64,000 nucleotides of DNA from positions 88,205 to 152,204 of the forward strand of contig NZ_JAFDVD010000006.1 in the NCBI RefSeq assembly GCF_016887965.1, read 5' to 3'. The notes under the pieces were generated by a model. The model was not told the DNA's origin. It saw only the letters and a list, made by a program, of their open reading frames with translations, and searched no databases. This document shows, in pieces, positions 41,092 through 52,205 of this stretch (the stretch's first letter is position 1; the number at the start of each line of letters is the position of its first letter). The DNA is from Phycicoccus sonneratiae. GTDB taxonomy: Bacteria; Actinomycetota; Actinomycetes; Actinomycetales; Dermatophilaceae. The translations under genes and the position numbers were made by a program.

Positions 41092-42114
41092 ATGCCGGAG
41101 CCCGGACCCCACGGCGCGAGGGTGACCATCCACGACGTCGCCCGGGCCGCTGGGGTCTCCCGGCAGACCGTGAGCAACGCGGTGAACAACCCCGAGCGGG
41201 TCCACCCCGACACCCTCGAACGGGTCCGCTCGGCCATCGACGACCTCGGCTACCACCCCTCGAGCTCGGCGCAGTCGCTGCGCAGCCGGCGCTCCGGGGC
41301 CATCGGCCTCGAGCTGCACACCCTCGGCACCCACAACGCGACGATCGCCCCGGTCCTCACGGCGCTCAGCGTGCGGGCGGCTCCCCACGGCTGCCACCTC
41401 GTGCCCTTCGGGTCCGCCTCGGGCGCACCGATGCTCGAGGGGTACCGCACCATGTGGGCCGGCCGCCTCGTCGACGCCTTCCTCCTCGCCGACACCCACC
41501 ACGGCGACCCCCGCCCGCCGTGGCTCGAGGCGCAGGGCATCCCCTACGCCTCGTTCGGGCGGGTGTGGGACGACCCGACCTTCACCCGCTGGGTCGACGT
41601 CGACGGCGCCGCCGGCACCCGCGCGGCGGTCGAGCACTGCGTCGCACAGGGCTACCGCACCATCGGCTTCCTCGGCTGGCCCGAGGGCTCCGTCGTCGGT
41701 GACGACCGGCTCGCCGGCTGGCGCGCGGCCTGCGAGGAGCACGGCGCCGGTGTGGGGCCGGTGGGCCGAGCGGTGCAGGACCTCGACGCCGCGCTCGCCG
41801 CCGCCGTGCCCCTCGTCGCCTCCCTCTCGCGGCGCGACGCGGTGGTGTGCGCGTCCGACGTCCTCGCCCTCGGGGTCCACGAGGCCTGTGTCCGAGCCGG
41901 TCTCGAGCCCGGCCGCGACCTCGGCATCGTCGGCTTCGACGGCTCCGAGACCGCCGACATGCACCACATCACCTCCGTCGCCCAGCCGTACGAGGCGGTC
42001 GCGGAGGAGGCACTGCGCCTCGTCCGGGCCGCGATGCGCGGCGAGGACGCCCCGGCCTCCGGCTCGCTGCTCACCCCGGTCCTCTCCCCCGACCGCAGCA
42101 CCACCACCCCCTGA
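41092..42114 (+). CDS. LacI-family transcriptional regulator
   Basis: About 340 aa. The N-terminal HTH and hinge are TIHDVARAAGVSRQTVSNAVNNPERVHPDTLERVRSAIDDLGYHPSSSAQSLR. The periplasmic-binding-like ligand domain ends with LGIVGFDGSETADMHHITSVAQPYEAVAEEALRL. ATG 41092 after a strong GAGGAGG. It probably senses a sugar delivered by the adjacent importer and controls it together with the divergent debranching enzyme through the twin operators. Confidence 0.95.
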   Translation: MPEPGPHGARVTIHDVARAAGVSRQTVSNAVNNPERVHPDTLERVRSAIDDLGYHPSSSAQSLRSRRSGAIGLELHTLGTHNATIAPVLTALSVRAAPHGCHLVPFGSASGAPMLEGYRTMWAGRLVDAFLLADTHHGDPRPPWLEAQGIPYASFGRVWDDPTFTRWVDVDGAAGTRAAVEHCVAQGYRTIGFLGWPEGSVVGDDRLAGWRAACEEHGAGVGPVGRAVQDLDAALAAAVPLVASLSRRDAVVCASDVLALGVHEACVRAGLEPGRDLGIVGFDGSETADMHHITSVAQPYEAVAEEALRLVRAAMRGEDAPASGSLLTPVLSPDRSTTTP

Positions 42115-42154
42115 CCTCCCCACCGCGCCCAGTCACCCCACCAAGGAGTCACCG

Positions 42155-43405
42155 ATGACCCGCACCACCCGTTCCGCGGCCCTCGCCCTCACCCTGGCCG
42201 GCGCCCTCGCCCTGAGCGCCTGTGGCGGAGGTGGTTTCGAGGAGGACGGCGGGTCGAGCTCGCCCGCGTCGGCCAGCGGCCCGGTCGACCTCAAGATGCT
42301 CATCGCCTCCTCGGGCGACGCCGAGACCGACGCCGTGAAGAGCGCGGCCGACGCCTGGGCGAAGAAGACCGGCAACACCGTCACCGTCACCGTCGCCAGC
42401 GACATGAACCAGCAGCTCGCCCAGGGCTTCGCGAGCGGCAAGCCCGCCGACGTCTTCTACATGGACGCCTCGCGCTTCGCCGACTACGCGAAGAACGGCA
42501 GCCTCTACGCCTACGCCGACCAGCTGTCCGACAACGCCGACTTCTACGAGCCGCTGCGCCAGACCTTCACCTACGACGGCAAGCAGTACTGCGCGCCGAA
42601 GGACTTCTCCACGCTCGCCCTCCAGATCAACACCGACGCCTGGAGCAAGGCCGGGCTCACCGACGCCGACGTCCCGACCACCTGGGAGCAGCTCGAGGCG
42701 GTCTCGAAGAAGCTGACGACCAAGGGCCAGGCCGGCCTCGGCATCGGCGTCGGCATCGACCGGCTCGGCGCGTTCGTCGTGCAGAACGGCGGCTGGTGGC
42801 TGTCCGACGACGGCGCCAAGGCGACGGCGAACACGCCTGCCGTCACCGACGCGCTCGACTACGTGCAGCGCAACGTCAAGGCCGGCAACTTCCAGATGTC
42901 CAACCAGCTCGACTCCGGCTGGGGCGGTGAGGCGTTCGGCACGAAGAAGTCCGCGATGACCATCGAGGGCAACTGGATCAAGGGTGCCGTGAAGAACGAC
43001 TACCCCGACCTCAAGTACAAGACCGTCGAGCTGCCCGCCGGACCGTCGGGCAAGGGCACCCTCCAGTTCACGCAGTGCTGGGGCGTCGCCGCCGACAGCA
43101 AGGCCCAGGCCCAGGCCGTCGACCTCGTCAAGGCCCTCACCACGGTCGACCAGCAGATGGCCTTCGCCGACGCGTTCGGTGTCATGCCGAGCCGCCAGTC
43201 GGCCGCCGACGCGTACAAGACGAAGTACCCCGAGGACGCCCCGTTCATCGCCGGTGGTGAGTACGGGCACGGCCCGATCAACGCCGCGGGGATGGAGCAG
43301 GTCGTCGCCGACCTCAACTCCAAGCTCGAGAACTTCGGCGGCGCCAACCTCCCGCAGGTGCTCGGTGGCTTCGACACCAACGCCGGCGCGGCGCTCGGCC
43401 AGTGA
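42155..43405 (+). CDS. Sugar ABC transporter substrate-binding lipoprotein
   Basis: About 416 aa family-1 solute-binding protein. Signal peptide with lipobox LALSACGGG, then the mature domain with VKSAADAWAKKTGNTVTVTVASDMNQQLAQGFASGKPADVFYMDAS, TFTYDGKQYCAPKDFSTLALQINTDAWSKAGL and GKKSAMTIEGNWI-like segments. It binds an oligosaccharide, probably a maltooligosaccharide or related alpha-glucoside given the debranching enzyme. ATG 42155, AAGGAG upstream, 40 bp after lacI with no separate operator. Confidence 0.95.
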   Translation: MTRTTRSAALALTLAGALALSACGGGGFEEDGGSSSPASASGPVDLKMLIASSGDAETDAVKSAADAWAKKTGNTVTVTVASDMNQQLAQGFASGKPADVFYMDASRFADYAKNGSLYAYADQLSDNADFYEPLRQTFTYDGKQYCAPKDFSTLALQINTDAWSKAGLTDADVPTTWEQLEAVSKKLTTKGQAGLGIGVGIDRLGAFVVQNGGWWLSDDGAKATANTPAVTDALDYVQRNVKAGNFQMSNQLDSGWGGEAFGTKKSAMTIEGNWIKGAVKNDYPDLKYKTVELPAGPSGKGTLQFTQCWGVAADSKAQAQAVDLVKALTTVDQQMAFADAFGVMPSRQSAADAYKTKYPEDAPFIAGGEYGHGPINAAGMEQVVADLNSKLENFGGANLPQVLGGFDTNAGAALGQ

Positions 43406-44559
43406 GCACCGCCGACACCGTCGAGGGTCGCGACACCGTCGCGGGGCCGGGCCGGAGCCCGGCCCCGCGGCGGCGCCGCCGCGGGGGCGGCCAGCGCCAG
43501 TCCGGGGCCGGTTGGCTGTTCGTGACGCCGACCCTCGTGGTGCTCGGCCTCTTCCTCGTCGTCCCGATCCTCATGGCCCTCTGGGTCTCGTTCACCGACT
43601 GGTCCGGGCGCGGCAACCCGTTCTCGGGCGGGGTCGGGTTCGTCGGCGCCGACAACTACAAGGCGCTGCTCGCGGAACCGGGGCTGTCGCGGCAGGACTT
43701 CATGATCTCGCTGCGCAACACCTTCTACTACGTCCTCGGGGTGGTGCCGCTGCAGACGTTGCTGGCCCTCGGTCTCGCGATCGTCGTCAACCAGCGCTTC
43801 CTCAAGGGCCGCACCTTCTTCCGCACGGCGTTCTACTTCCCGTCGGTCGTCTCGTCGGTCGCGATCTCGCTCGTCTTCCTCTTCCTCTTCACCGGCACCG
43901 GGGCGGTCAACCAGTTCCTCGGCGTGTTCGGCATCTCCGGGCCGACGTGGTTCTCCGACCCGCGCGGGCTCATCCACCTCGTCGGTCAGGGCCTCGGGCT
44001 GTGGAGCATCGATTCCCCGCCGTCCGCCCTCGCCGACACCCAGGTGATGAGCCTGTCGGTCTGGGACTGGTTCAGCGGACCGTCGGTCGCGCTGTCGGCG
44101 ATCATGCTCCAGGTCGTCTGGACCACGGCCGGCACCTTCATGCTCATGTTCCTCGCGGCGCTGCAGGACCTGCCGACCGAGGTCGAGGAGGCCGCCCTCG
44201 TCGACGGTGCCAACGCGTGGCAGCGGTTCCGGGCCGTCACCCTCCCCCACCTGCGCCCGACGATGCTCCTCGTCATCACCCTCGGCGTGATCGGCACGTG
44301 GCAGGTGTTCGACCAGATGTACGTCATGACGCAGGGCGGCCCGGCCAAGACCACCCTGACGCCGGCCTACCTGTCCTACACCGCCGCCTTCCGGCAGCAG
44401 CAGTGGGGGCAGGGCGCGGCGATGGCCTTCCTCCTCTTCGTCCTGATCTTCGTCCTGACCTCCTTCCAGCGGTTCGTCCTGCGCGACAAGGACGAGGCCG
44501 CGCGGAAGCGGGCCGAGCGCGCCCAGAAGCGCGCGGCGAAGAAGGCGGTGACGGCATGA
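43402..44559 (+). CDS. Sugar ABC transporter permease (MalF-like)
   Basis: About 385 aa with a basic N-terminus and about eight hydrophobic segments. The EAA loop that contacts the ATPase is EVEEAALVDGANAWQRFRAVTLPHL. An extended insert (residues ~165-225) lies between membrane segments. GTG 43402 overlaps the binding-protein stop. The lysine/alanine-rich C-terminus is cytosolic. No ATPase gene is present, so a shared MsiK-type ATPase elsewhere is likely. Confidence 0.94.
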   Translation: MSTADTVEGRDTVAGPGRSPAPRRRRRGGGQRQSGAGWLFVTPTLVVLGLFLVVPILMALWVSFTDWSGRGNPFSGGVGFVGADNYKALLAEPGLSRQDFMISLRNTFYYVLGVVPLQTLLALGLAIVVNQRFLKGRTFFRTAFYFPSVVSSVAISLVFLFLFTGTGAVNQFLGVFGISGPTWFSDPRGLIHLVGQGLGLWSIDSPPSALADTQVMSLSVWDWFSGPSVALSAIMLQVVWTTAGTFMLMFLAALQDLPTEVEEAALVDGANAWQRFRAVTLPHLRPTMLLVITLGVIGTWQVFDQMYVMTQGGPAKTTLTPAYLSYTAAFRQQQWGQGAAMAFLLFVLIFVLTSFQRFVLRDKDEAARKRAERAQKRAAKKAVTA

Positions 44560-45506
44560 GCGATCTCACCGGCACCGGCACCGCGGTCGACCCCCTGACG
44601 CAGACCCAGGCGGTCAAGGACATGCGGAGGCTCGACCCGTCCCTGCGACCGGCCGGCGACGGCGGCTCCCTCGTGCACCGCAGCGGTCGCGGGAAGAAGC
44701 TCCTCGTCTACCTCGCGCTCGTGGCGTTCGCGCTCGTCTACATCTACCCGTTCGTCGTGCAGGTCTCGACCTCGCTGAAGACCAATGCCGACGCCGTCGC
44801 GCACCCCCTCGCGGTGGTCCCCGACCCGTTCACGACGGCCGCGTTCCAGCGCCTCGCGGACACCGACTTCCCGCTGTGGTTCACGAACTCGGTGGTCGTC
44901 ACGGTGTGCGTGACGATCGGGCGGGTCTTCTTCAACTCGCTCGCCGGGTACGCGCTGGCCCGGTTGAGGTTCCGCGGCCGGGACGCGGTCTTCACGGCGA
45001 TCCTGGCCGTGCTCGCCGTGCCGGGCATCGTGCTGCTCATCCCGAAGTTCCTCGTGCTCAACTACCTCGGGATCTACAACACCTACCCGGCGCTGTTCGT
45101 CCCGCTGCTCGTCGACGCCGCCGGGGTGTTCATCATGAAGCAGTTCTTCGAGTCGATCCCGCCATCGGTCGAGGAGGCGGCCCGCATCGACGGGACCGGT
45201 ACCTTCCGCACCTTCTGGTCGATCGTCCTGCCGATGGCGCGGCCGGCGGTCATCACCCTGACCATCCTGTCGTTCCAGGGGTCGTGGAACGAGCTGGCGC
45301 ACTTCATCATCGCCACCGACGACCCCCGGCTGTTCACCCTGACCCGCGGGGTCGCCCAGCTGACCTCCGGTGGGCTCGGGTCCGGCAACCAGTACCCGAT
45401 CTCGATGGCGGCCGCGCTGCTCATGACGATCCCGACCGCGGTCGTGTTCGTCGTCTTCCAGCGCTACTTCACCCAGGGCGCGAACGCCGGCGCCGAGAAG
45501 GGCTGA
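44556..45506 (+). CDS. Carbohydrate ABC transporter permease (MalG-like)
   Basis: About 316 aa with six membrane segments. EAA loop SVEEAARIDGTGTFRTFWSIVLPMARPA. ATG 44556 overlaps the preceding permease stop (ATGA). The family's conserved second half FQGSWNELAHFIIA and YPISMAAALLMTIPTAVVF is present. It forms the membrane channel with the MalF-like subunit. The operon ends 28 bp later at a very strong hairpin. Confidence 0.94.
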   Translation: MSDLTGTGTAVDPLTQTQAVKDMRRLDPSLRPAGDGGSLVHRSGRGKKLLVYLALVAFALVYIYPFVVQVSTSLKTNADAVAHPLAVVPDPFTTAAFQRLADTDFPLWFTNSVVVTVCVTIGRVFFNSLAGYALARLRFRGRDAVFTAILAVLAVPGIVLLIPKFLVLNYLGIYNTYPALFVPLLVDAAGVFIMKQFFESIPPSVEEAARIDGTGTFRTFWSIVLPMARPAVITLTILSFQGSWNELAHFIIATDDPRLFTLTRGVAQLTSGGLGSGNQYPISMAAALLMTIPTAVVFVVFQRYFTQGANAGAEKG

Positions 45507-45534
45507 CCCGACCGGGCCGGGTCACCGGTCGAGG

Positions 45535-45582
45535 GACGAGAACATGCCGTGCACCCGAGGGGGTGCACGGCATGTTCTCGTC
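45535..45582. terminator. Bidirectional 22-bp-arm terminator
   Basis: Perfect 22-bp inverted arms at 45535-45556 and 45561-45582 around a GAGG loop. The arms begin GACGAGAACATG and end GTGCACCC. It sits between the convergent sugar-transport operon and aconitase and can serve both. Confidence 0.9.
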
Positions 45583-45596
45583 GTTCGTCGGGGGGC

Positions 45597-48386
<2,790 letters not shown>

Positions 48387-48438
48387 CGGGGCTCCCTTCA
48401 GGTCCGTTGCGTCGTCGCGACGTGTGCGTCCCGCGATT

Positions 48439-48456
48439 TATCTTGATGTCAAGATA
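48439..48456. promoter_or_regulatory. Palindromic operator upstream of aconitase
   Basis: TATCTTGA-TG-TCAAGATA, 8-bp arms, in an AT-rich patch 53 bp upstream of the aconitase start. The minus strand reads TTGACA inside it, so a bound repressor would cover a -35. The shape fits MarR-family sites; a TamR-like citrate/aconitate sensor is one candidate by analogy with Streptomyces. Confidence 0.6.
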
Positions 48457-48530
48457 TCTAACCACACGAGGTCCGCTCCGTCGAGCCTAAGCCCGCGTCC
48501 CGGGTGTCGCGAGGGGCGGGTGGACGCGGG

Positions 48531-49643
48531 TCAGGGAGCCGCGCCCAGCGGCAGCGTGGCCTCGAGCCGCCACCCGCCGCCGCCGGTCGGGCCGGCGCCG
48601 AGACCGCCCCCGTGGGATCCCACCCGCTCGCGCAGGCCGGCGAGCCCGAGGCCGCTCCCCCGCAGGGCCGGCGCACCGGTGGCCGGGTCGTTCTCGACGC
48701 TCACGGCGAGCCGCTCGCGGTCGGTGGAGATGCCGATGCGGACGGGCGCGCCCGGGGCGTGGCGCAGCGCGTTCGTCAGGCCCTCCTGGACGACCCGGTA
48801 GGCGAGGTGGGCCGAGGCCTCCGGCACGCGCGCGGTGTCGCCGTCCACCCGGCAGGTGACGTCGAGCCCGCTGCGGACCGCGTGGGCCACGACGTCGTCG
48901 ACGAGGGCGAGCCCGGGCTCCCCCGGGGCCGTCCCCCCGAGCAGCTCGACGAGCCGTCCGAGGTCCGCGGTCCCCCGCCGGGCCGACTCGGCGATGACGC
49001 CGAAGGTCGTCCCCACCCGCTCGGGTGCCGAGTCGACCAGCCGCTGACCGGCCGCCGCCTGGATGACGAGGACGCTCAGCGCGTGGCCGACGACGTCGTG
49101 CAGCTCGCCGGCGATGCGCCGCCGTTCCTGGCGCACCGACAGCTCGGTCAGCTCCTGCTGCTCCCGTTCGAGCTCGGCGGCCCGCTCGGCGAGGGCGTCG
49201 GCGGTCTCCCGCCGCAGCCGGAAGATGGTGCCCGCCACGAAGCCGGGCACCGTGAACACGAGCGCGGCCACCTCGCTGCCGCCGCTCGCGCCGATGACGA
49301 CGAGCCCGGCCACGTAGCCCGCCGCGAGCACGCCCACGACGACGGCGGCCCGTCCGCTCCACCCGAGGGCGAGCACGGCGAACCCGGCCGACAGGACGAC
49401 GATCGCGGTGTCCGGGAACCACTCCCCCGGAGCGACGACGAAGGCGGCCAGGAGCAGGCCGAGCGACAGCGAGGAGGCCGCGCGCGGGGAGTCGCGCCAC
49501 CGGGCCAGGGCCAGGGACCCGGTGGTGACGAGGACGGCGAAGGCGAGGCCCACCGGGGTCCTCGGCGGGCCGTGGAGCAGGAGCGGGAGCACGACGACGA
49601 GCAGGACGCCGACGACGATGCCGAGCTGCTCGACCCTCCGCAC
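48531..49643 (-). CDS. Sensor histidine kinase (NarL-class partner)
   Basis: About 370 aa. About five transmembrane helices in the first 130 residues, a coiled-coil linker (ADALAERAAELEREQQELTELS), then HisKA_3 with phospho-acceptor His in ERRRIAGELHDVVGHALSVL, and a HATPase with N-box EGLTNALRHAP and G-box GSGLGLAGLRERVGSHGG. It should phosphorylate the LuxR-type regulator at 51543. GTG 49643 with GAGGGGG upstream, 14 bp after the degenerate kinase gene. Confidence 0.92.
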   Translation of the reverse strand: MRRVEQLGIVVGVLLVVVLPLLLHGPPRTPVGLAFAVLVTTGSLALARWRDSPRAASSLSLGLLLAAFVVAPGEWFPDTAIVVLSAGFAVLALGWSGRAAVVVGVLAAGYVAGLVVIGASGGSEVAALVFTVPGFVAGTIFRLRRETADALAERAAELEREQQELTELSVRQERRRIAGELHDVVGHALSVLVIQAAAGQRLVDSAPERVGTTFGVIAESARRGTADLGRLVELLGGTAPGEPGLALVDDVVAHAVRSGLDVTCRVDGDTARVPEASAHLAYRVVQEGLTNALRHAPGAPVRIGISTDRERLAVSVENDPATGAPALRGSGLGLAGLRERVGSHGGGLGAGPTGGGGWRLEATLPLGAAP

Positions 49644-49657
49644 GGCGCCGGGCCCCC

Positions 49658-50833
49658 TCAGACCCGGTCGGGGACGGGGAGGGCCGCGACGGCCAGCGCG
49701 TGGCCGCGCTCGACGCTCAGCTCGACCGACCCGCCGGCGACGCGGGCCCGCTCGCGGGCCCGGGCCAGCGCCGTGCGCACGGCCGAGCCCCGGGCCGCGC
49801 GGCCCGCCACCCGGACCTCGAGCGAGGCCCCGTCGAGCCGCACCGTGACGTCGACGGGGGCGTCCGGTCGCTCGCTCAGCGCGCCGACGAGGTGCTCGAC
49901 GATGCGGTACACCGACAGCTCGGTGCTCGGAGGCAGCCCGCTCGGATCGCCCGAGACGACGAGCCGTGAGCCGGCGCCGGCCCGTCGGGCGAGGAAGGCG
50001 TCGAGGTGGGCCATCGCCGGGACGGGTGCAAGGTCGGCGTCGGCGCCGCGCAGCAGCCCCACGACCCGGCGCATCTCCTCGAGCGTGTCGCGCCCGTCGG
50101 ACTCGATCCGCGCGAACAGGGCCCGCGCCTCCTCCGGCGGCAGCGAGGCGCCGGACTCCGCGGCTGCCGCGAGCCGGGCGAGGCGGGCCTGGATCATCGC
50201 GTCGAGCTGCTCGGACAGGCGGGTCCGGTCGTCGGCGACGCCGAGGGCGGCCCGCTCGTCGCGCAGCGCCTCGAGCTCGGCGGTCCGCGCCCGCAGCTCG
50301 TCGGCGAGGACCGTGCGGTGCCGCACGGCCCGGCCCAGGCCGAGGACCACCCCGAGCAGCGGCAGGGCGAGGACCAGCGGCTCCAGGCCGGTCGTCGCGT
50401 CGCGCACGAGCACGAGGGTCGTCAGCACGCCCGTGGCGGCCGCCCCGAGCCAGAGCCGTCGGCCGCTCTCGCGCAGACCGACGAGGAACGCGAGGACCAG
50501 GGCCAGCGGCAGCCCGGCCCCGCACCGGGTCACCCAGCCGAAGAGCAGGTCGTGGACCGCCATGACGACGGCCGCCGCCACCGCCACCTCGAGCGCCCCC
50601 CGGCGCCACCACAGGACGACCGCCGGGGCGAGCGCGAAGGTCGGCACGAGCAGCCACGTCCTCGTCGAGAGCGGGTGCACCATCGTGCCGTCGGCGATGG
50701 CGGCCGTCACGTCCGCGGTGGTCTGGCGGACGTTGAACACCATGAGGACGACGCCGAGCGCGGCCAGGGCACCCGCGAGGGCGCCGTCGACCGGACGGAC
50801 TCCCCGGAGGGCCCTGCGGATGCCCTGGACCAT
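49658..50833 (-). CDS. Degenerate histidine kinase-like membrane protein
   Basis: About 391 aa with the same layout as the downstream kinase: membrane domain, coiled coil (VLADELRARTAELEALRDERAAL), dimerisation and ATPase-like regions. Key residues are missing. Where the partner has GELHDVV this protein reads SEQLDAMI, so the phospho-acceptor His aligns by eye with Asp, and the N-box asparagine is lost (YRIVEHLVGALSERP). It therefore cannot autophosphorylate normally and may act as a pseudokinase partner or sensor subunit. Confidence 0.8.
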   Translation of the reverse strand: MVQGIRRALRGVRPVDGALAGALAALGVVLMVFNVRQTTADVTAAIADGTMVHPLSTRTWLLVPTFALAPAVVLWWRRGALEVAVAAAVVMAVHDLLFGWVTRCGAGLPLALVLAFLVGLRESGRRLWLGAAATGVLTTLVLVRDATTGLEPLVLALPLLGVVLGLGRAVRHRTVLADELRARTAELEALRDERAALGVADDRTRLSEQLDAMIQARLARLAAAAESGASLPPEEARALFARIESDGRDTLEEMRRVVGLLRGADADLAPVPAMAHLDAFLARRAGAGSRLVVSGDPSGLPPSTELSVYRIVEHLVGALSERPDAPVDVTVRLDGASLEVRVAGRAARGSAVRTALARARERARVAGGSVELSVERGHALAVAALPVPDRV

Positions 50834-50845
50834 CGCTCGATCACC

Positions 50846-51379
50846 TCACACGTGGGCGTGCTCGACCGACAGCGTAGGCGCGGACGCGCGCCGTGCCGAG
50901 AGCTTCTCGACCCCCACCCCGGCGCCGTAGGCGAGCGCCGCGGCCGGGAGCCCCAGGACGAGGCCGCCGAAGCCGCCGGTGGAGGAGTCCATGACGAGGG
51001 TGACGACCTCGAGGAGGGCGATGCCGAGCAGGCCGAGCACCTGCGGTCGACCGCGCCCGGCGAACCTCGCCACCGCGTAGGCGAAGGCGGCCGCGAGCGG
51101 CAGGGCGAACCCGCACCGGGTGATCCACCCGAACGCCGGGAGGCTCGCCGCCAGCACGAGGGTCGAGACGGCGACGGCCCCGAGCACGTGCCGGCGGCGC
51201 CAGAGCAGCGGGAGCGCGGTGAGGACGAACACGGGGAGGATGAGCATCGACTGCGAGTCGAGCGGGTGCGCGAGCTCGGGGCCCGCGGCGGCCGTGACGT
51301 TCTCGAGGCCGATGAGGACCGCGAGCGTGACGACGACGCCGGTGACGACGAGGTCGCTGGGACGGATTCCGGTGAACAT
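50846..51379 (-). CDS. Stand-alone sensor membrane domain
   Basis: About 177 aa with about five transmembrane helices. It is clearly paralogous to the N-terminal half of the adjacent degenerate kinase: HPLDSQSMLILPVFVLTALPLLWRRR against HPLSTRTWLLVPTFALAPAVVLWWRR, and FGWITRCGFALPLA against FGWVTRCGAGLPLA. It has no kinase domain. It probably assembles with the two kinase-like proteins encoded behind it. ATG 51379, first gene of the three-gene unit, divergent from the response regulator. Confidence 0.8.
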   Translation of the reverse strand: MFTGIRPSDLVVTGVVVTLAVLIGLENVTAAAGPELAHPLDSQSMLILPVFVLTALPLLWRRRHVLGAVAVSTLVLAASLPAFGWITRCGFALPLAAAFAYAVARFAGRGRPQVLGLLGIALLEVVTLVMDSSTGGFGGLVLGLPAAALAYGAGVGVEKLSARRASAPTLSVEHAHV

Positions 51380-51542
51380 GGGGTGCTGCCTTCCTGTCGG
51401 GTCCGGCCCCCTGCCGGAGCCGTCGGCACCACGGTGCGCCCGCGTCCCGGCCCGCCGCGTCGTCCCGGCGGACGATCCTCGACCGGGCGCGTCGTCCTCG
51501 AGGAGGACCCGCGGCGCCTCCGGCCACGGCAGGATGAGCCCC

Positions 51543-52199
51543 GTGACCAGGGTGCTCGTGGCCGACGACCAGGAGCTGGTGCGCGCCGGCTTCCGGGTCA
51601 TCCTCGAGGCCGAGGGGGACATCGAGGTCGTCGCCGAGGCGGCCGACGGCGAGGAGGCCGTGCGCCAGGCCGCGCTGACCCGCCCCGACGTCGTGCTCAT
51701 GGACGTCCGGATGCCCGTCCTCGACGGGCTCGCCGCGACCGAGCGCATCCTCGCCCGCCCGGACCCCCCGACCGTCGTCGTGCTGACGACCTTCGACCGG
51801 ACCGACTACGTCTACCGGGCCCTGCGCGCGGGCGCGGCCGGCTTCCTCCTCAAGGACACCCCACCGTCGCGCCTGCTCGCGGCCGTCCGGGCGGCCGCGA
51901 CCGGTGACTCGCTCATCGAGCCCCGGATCACCCGACGGCTCGTCGAGCAGTACGCCGAGCCGGAGCCCGAGCCCGGCGTGCCCGAGCGCCTGCGCAGCCT
52001 GACCGACCGCGAGCTCGACGTCCTCCGGCTCCTCGCGCGAGGACTCTCGAACGCGGAGGTGGCCGCCGAGATGGTCGTCGCCGAGACGACCGTCAAGACC
52101 CACGTGGCGCGTCTCCTCGGCAAGCTCGAGGTCCGCGACCGCGTCCAGGCCGTCGTCCTCGCCTACGAGAGCGGTCTCGTCCGTCGCGGATCCGGCTGA
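51543..52199 (+). CDS. NarL/LuxR-type response regulator
   Basis: About 218 aa. Receiver domain VTRVLVADDQELVRAGF with phospho-acceptor Asp in DVVLMDVRMPVLDG and Lys in FLLKDTPP. The C-terminal LuxR HTH is LTDRELDVLRLLARGLSNAEVAAEMVVAETTVKTHVARLLGKLEVRDR. GTG 51543 gives the usual MTRVLVADDQ-type start and may be leaderless; ATG 51534 is in frame. Divergent from the sensor operon and the obvious partner of the kinase at 48531. Confidence 0.94.
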   Translation: MTRVLVADDQELVRAGFRVILEAEGDIEVVAEAADGEEAVRQAALTRPDVVLMDVRMPVLDGLAATERILARPDPPTVVVLTTFDRTDYVYRALRAGAAGFLLKDTPPSRLLAAVRAAATGDSLIEPRITRRLVEQYAEPEPEPGVPERLRSLTDRELDVLRLLARGLSNAEVAAEMVVAETTVKTHVARLLGKLEVRDRVQAVVLAYESGLVRRGSG

Positions 52200-52205
52200 G
52201 GCCGC

